Assembly: GCF_024498135.1 (NCBI RefSeq)
Contig: NZ_JANHOH010000011.1
Coordinates: 62,001 to 126,000 of the forward strand
Direction: 5' to 3'
Source: Mucilaginibacter aquariorum
GTDB taxonomy: Bacteria > Bacteroidota > Bacteroidia > Sphingobacteriales > Sphingobacteriaceae
DNA length: 64,000 nucleotides
The notes below the pieces were generated by a model. That model made no database searches. It was given only the letters and a program-made list of their open reading frames with translations, and was not told the DNA's origin. How positions within the stretch are numbered: position 1 is the stretch's first letter; every line of letters begins with the position of its first letter. The translations under genes and the position numbers were made by a program. Positions 60,418 through 64,000 of the stretch are shown here, in pieces.

Positions 60418-61047
60418 ATGAAAAAAATAAAAAAAGAGCATATTATTGATTATTTACGGGCACTGATGCTGACTATTATACTGCCTGTATTTTTACCCGG
60501 GAATGTTAATGCTCAACAATTATCGTTGGCTGAGAAATCTGTAAGTTCTCTTGGAAAAGAAAACGCTGTATTGAAATTATTGCAGGGAAACTTCGATGTA
60601 AAGGAAACCATATGGAGTTCACCTACATCAAAACCTGTTTACAATACAAAGCTAATTGCCCGGAGACAAATGATAGGTTCTGTTTTACAGGAATTTATGT
60701 ATGCAGCACCTGGAGCAGCCAACTCTCCCGTAGAAAGGATAGAATACATTAGTTTTAATAGGATCGAGGGCCGCTGGAGATCTATTTCTATGGATATCAG
60801 GGTTCCGGTTGGGCTAATGCCTGCCGCAAGTTTCGACCGCGGTCAAGAAAGTAAGATCAGGCTAATATTTGACCCATTTCCAATCGCCGGTAAGGGTACA
60901 TCAGTTACTGGTCAAATGCTGCGAATGGACGAAACCATCAACTTTGAAGCCCCCAACCATGTTATCAAAGAACAGCATTTTATTTTGGCTGACGGCAGCG
61001 GCAAAAGCTGGCTTGCTCACAGGTACGAATACACAAAGAGAAAATAG
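60418..61047 (+). CDS. secreted DUF1579-like protein
   Basis: The start ATG 60418 gives 209 aa with an N-terminal signal (LPGNVNAQ). The rest is beta-rich (LLQGNFDVKETIWSS...RRQMIGSVLQEFMYA...HRYEYTKRK), in the pattern of DUF1579-type lipocalin-like barrels. Its ligand is unknown. It lies 43 bp after the OYE gene. Confidence 0.68.
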   Translation: MKKIKKEHIIDYLRALMLTIILPVFLPGNVNAQQLSLAEKSVSSLGKENAVLKLLQGNFDVKETIWSSPTSKPVYNTKLIARRQMIGSVLQEFMYAAPGAANSPVERIEYISFNRIEGRWRSISMDIRVPVGLMPAASFDRGQESKIRLIFDPFPIAGKGTSVTGQMLRMDETINFEAPNHVIKEQHFILADGSGKSWLAHRYEYTKRK

Positions 61048-61090
61048 GTTAAAAAACCCTGACTTTAAGATAGGCGAAGCTATTCCTTAA

Positions 61091-61192
61091 CTGGGTTCGC
61101 AATTTTATAAGGACCTGTTTGCCGCTACCGACGGCGTGCCGGTACCCAATGAACAGAACGGCGTTTGCATGATCACTATATTGCTTAAATAG
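61091..61192 (+). pseudogene. 3' fragment of an unidentified gene
   Basis: The frame LGSQFYKDLFAATDGVPVPNEQNGVCMITILLK ends in TAG and has protein-like composition but no start. It sits between the DUF1579-like gene and the duplicated hipT fragment and is probably a remnant. Confidence 0.35.
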
Positions 61193-61283
61193 CCTGCAGG
61201 ATGCTAAGGTTTCCTGTAATATTCCTAAATTCGGTTATCAAGACACTATGAGCTAATGGTCTTTAGTTTTACCGCCACGCCGG

Positions 61284-61678
61284 AGTTTGATTTCATGACT
61301 TATTTTGAACTGGTGTTATTTTCTTTTTTGACAGGCAACAATGATATGCACTTGAAGAACTTTGCTGTACTATATACAGACGAAGGTGTAAGTCTAAGTC
61401 CTGCCTATGATCTGCTCAACGTGAATCTTGTTAATCCAAAGGACGATGAAGAACTGGCCCTGACAATAAACGGCAAAAAGAAAAAGATCAGTTTATCTGA
61501 TTTTGATATCTTGGCAAGAAGTATGAATATACCTGAAACCGCCGTTAGGAATACCTATAACAAATTTTCCTCCGGTAATAAGGGAGTTAGTGAGATGGTT
61601 ACAGCATCTTTTCTGAGTGCCGAAAAAAAGGAACTATACCAGGAAATTTGGAATAAAAAGCAACCGTTGTTTAATTGA
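61284..61678 (+). pseudogene. hipT: truncated second copy of the hipT 3' end
   Basis: The sequence encodes FDFMTYFELVLFSFLTGNNDMHLKNFAVLY..., nearly identical to HipT from its catalytic loop to the C-terminus, and ends with the same stop and downstream DNA. It lacks the first two-thirds of the kinase, including the nucleotide-binding part, so it cannot be an active toxin on its own. It lacks its own hipB/hipS. Confidence 0.85.
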
Positions 61679-61799
61679 CAAATCGCTCTTACATATTATA
61701 GGTCGTCCTTTCCTGTGAGAAAAAAATAAAATCCTTATTCACCGCAGTCGCGAAGATAGCCCACCAGAGTCAAAGGTCAAGGGTGCACAAGCGGGCCGT
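61296..61799 (+). repeat. second copy of the ~500-bp segmental duplication
   Basis: This segment matches 55215-55717 with few substitutions, in the same orientation. The two copies bracket the redox block at 55.9-61.1 kb. Confidence 0.88.
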
Positions 61800-62241
61800 T
61801 GTGTCCGCTTCCAGCGGTTGGCCCGCCCTTGACATTTGATCCGGCTAAGCGCTTTTGTTGCTTAAGCGTTGAATAAGGCTCGGTTGTTCACAAGCGCTCA
61901 AACAGCACACCCTTCATACTCCGAACTGGACTCCGGCATTTTAATACTGTGCAACTAATTCATCGGATTCCGGTGCTCGGATTTCCATCATGAATAAACG
62001 TATTCAATGCCAAATTTTGATGGATGTCCATAATGTTTGCAGCGATAATTACATTGATTGTTGCCTTTCTCGTACATCCCTCTACCGTCCCTTAGACCCG
62101 GATAATCTCTTGTAAAGATGGGATCGGTGAAATAACTACCGCTTTTTTACTACCAGTAGTTTGCTTGCGCCGAAATGGTGTGGTCTCATTCATCATAATC
62201 TCCATATATCATCAAAGATCATTTTTTAAATTCATCTTATT
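61800..62241. other. intergenic region without recognised genes
   Basis: About 440 bp after the duplication. No ORF of convincing composition was seen on either strand. It may be decayed DNA from the duplication event. Confidence 0.4.
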
Positions 62242-62291
62242 CAAGATAGCTTATGTCCAATGCTTTATACGATTATATATAAGCTATCTTG
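62242..62291 (-). terminator. inverted repeat after the peroxiredoxin gene
   Basis: CAAGATAGCTTAT (62242-62254) pairs with ATAAGCTATCTTG (62279-62291) over a 24-nt loop. It is 18 bp downstream of the minus-strand stop. No clear T tract follows. Confidence 0.5.
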
Positions 62292-62309
62292 AGTGGTCAT
62301 TTAACTGCC

Positions 62310-62879
62310 TTAGCAATATCTTCTACTGATTTCAATTTTATCGTTATTTAAAAAGCGTATGATATCCTTCACCGGCAGATGATCACCCAGGTACTGGTTA
62401 TAATAAGCGTATTTGATTTCACCATCTTCCCCTATAAGAAAATCACCCCCTAAAGTATTCTTACGGCCTTCCGGACAGAAACTCTTTTTAAATCTTCGTT
62501 GCCCTTCTTGACTTTTGGCATAAGCCCCCATATACATAGAATAAAGAACTTTCAGCGTACTTTGCTCAATATCGTACAAGGAATATAAGTCATATTCCGG
62601 ATTAGCAATCATCCGGGCATAAAATGCCTCATCATAGGCGAATTTCTGAAGATTTTTGCTGCTGCTTTCATAAACAGCCAGCACAAACAAACCCATTTCA
62701 CTAAAATAGCTATCCAGTTCCTGGAGTTCGAGAAAACGAAGGTTGGTGAACGGACATGCCACATGCCTGTAAAATGAAAGCAGAATCTTTTTTCCCTTTA
62801 ATGCACTGATGCTGACAGGATTCCCAAAAATGTCTGTGGCCTGAAAGTCGGGGGCTTGTTGATACTCAATTAATGGCAT
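62310..62879 (-). CDS. peroxiredoxin-like (AhpC/TSA fold) protein
   Basis: A 189-aa thioredoxin-fold protein with APDFQATDIFGNPVSISALKGKKILLSFYRHVACPFTNLRFLEL. The peroxidatic Cys sits in HVACPFTN. There is no signal peptide, so it is cytosolic and may reduce peroxides or act as a related oxidoreductase. It stands alone on the minus strand. Confidence 0.83.
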   Translation of the reverse strand: MPLIEYQQAPDFQATDIFGNPVSISALKGKKILLSFYRHVACPFTNLRFLELQELDSYFSEMGLFVLAVYESSSKNLQKFAYDEAFYARMIANPEYDLYSLYDIEQSTLKVLYSMYMGAYAKSQEGQRRFKKSFCPEGRKNTLGGDFLIGEDGEIKYAYYNQYLGDHLPVKDIIRFLNNDKIEISRRYC

Positions 62880-63229
62880 AATGATCGCGCTTTTGATTCC
62901 CAGGTATCGCCTGCGGAATTACTAAATGTTCTGTTTTTATTCTTCTCAAACTTCAGATAATTTGCCATCATCATTTTTCACTTAAGTTAATCAATTCCTC
63001 TTTTTGGAATTTGAGCCACAGCAAAACGATTACAACAGCATAGAGAAATTGCGTATCCGCCGTTTTTGATTATGTCGTGATCAAAAACACCTTGAGGTAA
63101 ATACGTGTTAAATATTGAATATGATCTAATCAGCCTGCCGTAGGAATCCGGCGCATTGTATTTGCCCCCGGAGCTTCAATCGGGGTTGGAATTTGAGGAC
63201 AAGGCGTTCGCTTTTAACGCCATCATCAT
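62880..63229. other. intergenic region without recognised genes
   Basis: About 350 bp between the peroxiredoxin and the Nudix-like gene, presumably holding the peroxiredoxin promoter. No ORF or repeat of note was seen. Confidence 0.4.
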
Positions 63230-64000
63230 TTAGCTTAATACCAGTCCCTCTTTCAAAGCCAGTTCATATTTCTCTCTATCAAAACTGTACAAATGAGGGG
63301 AACGATGCGCTCCGATACTTCGCTTTTCATCCAATTTTTTCAACAATTTGAGCGCAATCAATTTTTTGGGAAAATTGCTGATGTCTAACTTCTTTCCAAG
63401 CAAGGTTTCATACAATGCATGAATTTCGCTCAATGTAAACTTTTCAGGAAGTAAATTCAGGCCGATAGGATAGTGATAAAGATGCAAACGCATGGCATAC
63501 AGGGCATCCCGCACTATTTCGTCGTGGTCAAACTCCAAAGGCGGTAAGCTGCCAATGTCAAACCAGGCGCACGCTCCGGTACTGATATCAGTTTGAAGTA
63601 TAGTTTCGGAAAAATCAGTTATCGCATAAAAGCCAACAGAAATGGTCTGGTCCATAAGCCAGTTGCCCTCCCACGATGCAAGGCCCGTAATTTCAAGCCA
63701 TTTTTTTTTGTCGAATTTTTCAAATGGAATGCGGCCAGGATCACCAAAGGTTTTAAACTGCTGCAAAAAGAGGTTATCAACTCCCGTGCGGACCTTAACA
63801 TTACGGTTAGCGGCTTCCAGCAGTTTTTCTGTGCGTTTAATATGACCACCAGGCAAGCTCCAGCTATCCAAATTTCTATGTCTGATCAGCAGTAATTTGA
63901 GCTGGTACTCATGATAGCCAAAAATTGCACAGTCAATGGATACGTTGGGAATATAATGCAGATGCCCGTTTAGTATAAAATCCTTGAACTCTTCTTCCGT
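63230..64000 (-). CDS. Nudix-like transcriptional regulator (NrtR-type), 5' end outside window
   Basis: The frame is open to the right edge (first visible residues TEEEFKDFILNGHLHYIPN). The N-domain is Nudix-like (SIDCAIFGYHEYQLKLLLIRH...SWSLPGGHIKRTEKLLEAANRNVKVRTGV), but the Nudix-box RExxEE is RNVKVR, so hydrolysis is unlikely. The C-domain (LTLSEIHALYETLLGKKLD-like winged helix, then FPKKLIALKLLKKL) resembles that of NrtR-type regulators. It probably binds a nucleotide-sugar or NAD-derived ligand and controls transcription. Confidence 0.78.
   Translation of the reverse strand, partial: TEEEFKDFILNGHLHYIPNVSIDCAIFGYHEYQLKLLLIRHRNLDSWSLPGGHIKRTEKLLEAANRNVKVRTGVDNLFLQQFKTFGDPGRIPFEKFDKKKWLEITGLASWEGNWLMDQTISVGFYAITDFSETILQTDISTGACAWFDIGSLPPLEFDHDEIVRDALYAMRLHLYHYPIGLNLLPEKFTLSEIHALYETLLGKKLDISNFPKKLIALKLLKKLDEKRSIGAHRSPHLYSFDREKYELALKEGLVLS

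Overview
The window comes from a Bacteroidota chromosome, most likely a Sphingobacteriaceae member (Mucilaginibacter/Pedobacter-like). Pointers are a SusC/SusD pair, DUF6520 and BfmA/BtgA-type mobilization proteins, TAnnTTTG promoter -7 boxes, few Shine-Dalgarno sites and tightly overlapping ATGA/TAATG junctions. No rRNA, complete tRNA or CRISPR array was seen.

Layout. (1) 1-14.48 kb: a heavy-metal and stress island. It holds a CusA-type RND pump (split by a frameshift), a TolC-like outer-membrane protein, two adaptors, an ATP-cone/nuclease protein, a Ca2+-type P-ATPase, DUF1003, an AMP/thymidine phosphorylase, PRPP synthetase, SRPBCC and a decayed CopB copper ATPase cut off at about 14.48 kb. 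(2) 14.48-19.9 kb: recombination debris, with a dead tyrosine integrase, an SDR/HxlR pair, an intact integrase and a broken ORF6N gene. (3) 19.9-23.0 kb: a two-gene Hachiman (HamAB) anti-phage system. (4) 23.1-40 kb: an unusual cluster with a secreted NUC-like nuclease, a voltage-gated K+ channel, three DUF4407-type membrane/coiled-coil proteins, a membrane-anchored transglutaminase-like protein, small Cys-rich or secreted proteins, a TPR histidine kinase with its response regulator, an HNH nuclease and a TIR protein. (5) 40.2-44.1 kb: a mobilization module (excisionase-like HTH, BfmA-like protein, relaxase-like protein, XRE) with a hairpin-rich candidate oriT, followed by a compact structured-RNA candidate. 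(6) 44.7-52.8 kb: TlpA-like thioredoxin, SusC/SusD, DUF6520 and an AraC regulator. (7) 53.3-55.7 kb: iteron-like repeats, an orphan terminator and a three-gene HipBST-like toxin-antitoxin system with four operators spaced exactly 40 bp apart. (8) 55.9-64 kb: redox genes (NmrA, HxlR, cupin, AraC, Old Yellow Enzyme, peroxiredoxin, Nudix-like regulator) and a partial second copy of the hipT 3' end.

The main discovery is in region 4. Five promoters there carry the inverted repeat TTTACGG-N4-CCGTAAA placed 20 bp (once 21 bp) before a TAnnTTTG-like -7 box. They serve the nuclease, the DUF4407/transglutaminase operon, two small-protein genes and the DUF3892/HNH/DUF4407 operon that leads to the TIR gene. 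The histidine kinase/response regulator pair inside the cluster is the obvious candidate controller. I infer a co-regulated membrane-sensing and effector (possibly defence) system carried with Hachiman on an integrative mobilizable element of about 26 kb, between the intact integrase and the mobilization genes.

Several genes are broken by single-base changes in homopolymers (cusA, integrase 1, cupin twice, probably the PH-like gene). Some of these may be sequencing errors. The copB and first-integrase remnants also contain in-frame nonsense codons and look truly decayed.
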